Part shown: positions 63,429-64,000 of the stretch, piece after piece | Layout of the letters: each line of letters begins with the position of its first letter | How positions within the stretch are numbered: position 1 is the first letter of the stretch | Assembly: GCF_014193285.1 (NCBI RefSeq) | Contig: NZ_JACHZE010000006.1 | Location: 62,001 to 126,000, forward strand | Direction: 5' to 3' | Length of the DNA: 64,000 nt | Origin: Atlantibacter sp. RC6 | GTDB taxonomy: Bacteria; Pseudomonadota; Gammaproteobacteria; Enterobacterales; Enterobacteriaceae | Position numbers and translations under genes: made by a program | The notes under the pieces: generated by a model | What the model saw: the letters and a program-made list of their open reading frames with translations, nothing else | Databases searched by the model: none | What the model was told of the DNA's origin: nothing

Positions 63429-64000
63429 TTAGCGTGGCGTTGCGCTGTTTTTTTGCACGCTGAGCGCATCGTTCAACAGCTGCATAAACCGCAGGGCGGC
63501 GGCGCTTTTCTCGTGATGTTTCGACCAAACCAGCCACATTTCTGAAACCGCGTCCGCTTCGGTTATCGGCACCCAACGCATTTCATTCAGTTGAATGCGC
63601 TGGAATGATGCCGGAAGGATCGACACCCCCAGACCGGCGGCCACCAGACCGATAATGGTCATTGCCTCGCCCACCTCCTGGGCAATCTGCGGCTGGACCT
63701 CATAACGGTGCAGTAAGCCGAGAATATCGTCATACAGCCCGGTGCCGACGTGGGGATCAAAAAACACAAACGGCTGATCTGCCAGCTCACGCAGCGAAAT
63801 GGCGGGCTTCGCCGCCAGTGGGTTATCGCGGTGCGCCATCGCCATCAGGGGTTCACGTAAAATGAGCTGCCAGTCGAGGGTGTCAGGCAACGGGGTATTG
63901 CGCATCAACCCTAATTCCAGCTTCCCCTCATTCAGCGGCGCGATTTGCGCCCGGGTATTGATTTCCAGGGTCTGTAAATGCACATCCGGATACCCCCTGC
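63429..64000 (-). CDS. ynfL: LysR-family regulator YnfL, C-terminal part (partial)
   Basis: The frame runs out of the window at 64000, so about 190 C-terminal residues are seen and the N-terminal helix-turn-helix is missing. The visible part is the LysR substrate-binding domain (LELGLMRNTP, GLGVSILPASFQ). Position next to mlc and the general fit to E. coli YnfL support the name. Target genes unknown. Confidence 0.82.
   Translation of the reverse strand, partial: RGYPDVHLQTLEINTRAQIAPLNEGKLELGLMRNTPLPDTLDWQLILREPLMAMAHRDNPLAAKPAISLRELADQPFVFFDPHVGTGLYDDILGLLHRYEVQPQIAQEVGEAMTIIGLVAAGLGVSILPASFQRIQLNEMRWVPITEADAVSEMWLVWSKHHEKSAAALRFMQLLNDALSVQKNSATPR

Overview
The window is chromosomal DNA of a gamma-proteobacterium of the family Enterobacteriaceae. 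From about 35.5 kb to the right edge the gene order follows the E. coli K-12 35-min region: mgtS, an MgrR-like sRNA, dcp, ydfG, rspR, ydfZ, ydfI, rspA, ynfA, ynfB, speG, ynfC, ynfD, ynfK, mlc, ynfL. The proteins recognised there are close to the E. coli ones as I recall them. The coding DNA is GC-rich and the left half carries modules absent from K-12 (tetrathionate respiration, a cyanide-insensitive-type oxidase, OsmU). This suggests a relative such as Kosakonia, Enterobacter, Citrobacter or Klebsiella; I cannot name the species.

Left part (1-20.6 kb), respiration and redox: the end of a split YeeE/YedE sulfur transporter, hydroxycarboxylate dehydrogenase hcxB, and the tetrathionate reductase locus (ttrRS facing ttrBCA across a promoter with an FNR-like site and two palindromes). 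Next come a small AT-rich membrane-protein gene, an aldo/keto reductase with a LysR regulator and a cupin, a bd-type oxidase operon (cioA-cioB-DUF2474), and a five-gene DMSO-reductase-like operon with its own polyferredoxin and TorD-type chaperone.

Middle part (20.6-35.4 kb), carbon use: a seven-gene operon of unknown substrate (phosphotriesterase-like and creatininase-like hydrolases, ascorbate-type PTS IIA/IIB/IIC, SIS-domain protein, GntR regulator); the asc beta-glucoside locus; and an acetaldehyde-dehydrogenase gene with a perfect sigma-54 promoter facing an AcoR-like activator. A rhodanese gene and ftrA follow.

Backbone part (35.4-64 kb): mgtS and an oppositely oriented sRNA, each with a PhoP-type promoter, share a terminator-rich interval. 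Then come ydgC, a small DNA-binding-like protein, lpxP, a 631-bp AT-rich gap, an MlrA-like regulator, dcp/ydfG/rspR/ydfZ, and a uronate-type cluster (rspA-uxaC-GPH transporter, then ydfI). Between ynfD and ynfK, where K-12 has ynfEFGH-dmsD-clcB, this genome has murQP, a periplasmic spermidine-dehydrogenase-like flavoprotein with a triheme cytochrome c, and the osmU osmoprotectant ABC transporter. The window ends inside ynfL.

No tRNA, rRNA, CRISPR array, insertion sequence or prophage was seen. The least explained parts are the seven-gene PTS/hydrolase operon, the spermidine dehydrogenase/cytochrome pair, the small-gene/sRNA interval at 35.4-36.6 kb and the AT-rich gap before the MlrA-like regulator.
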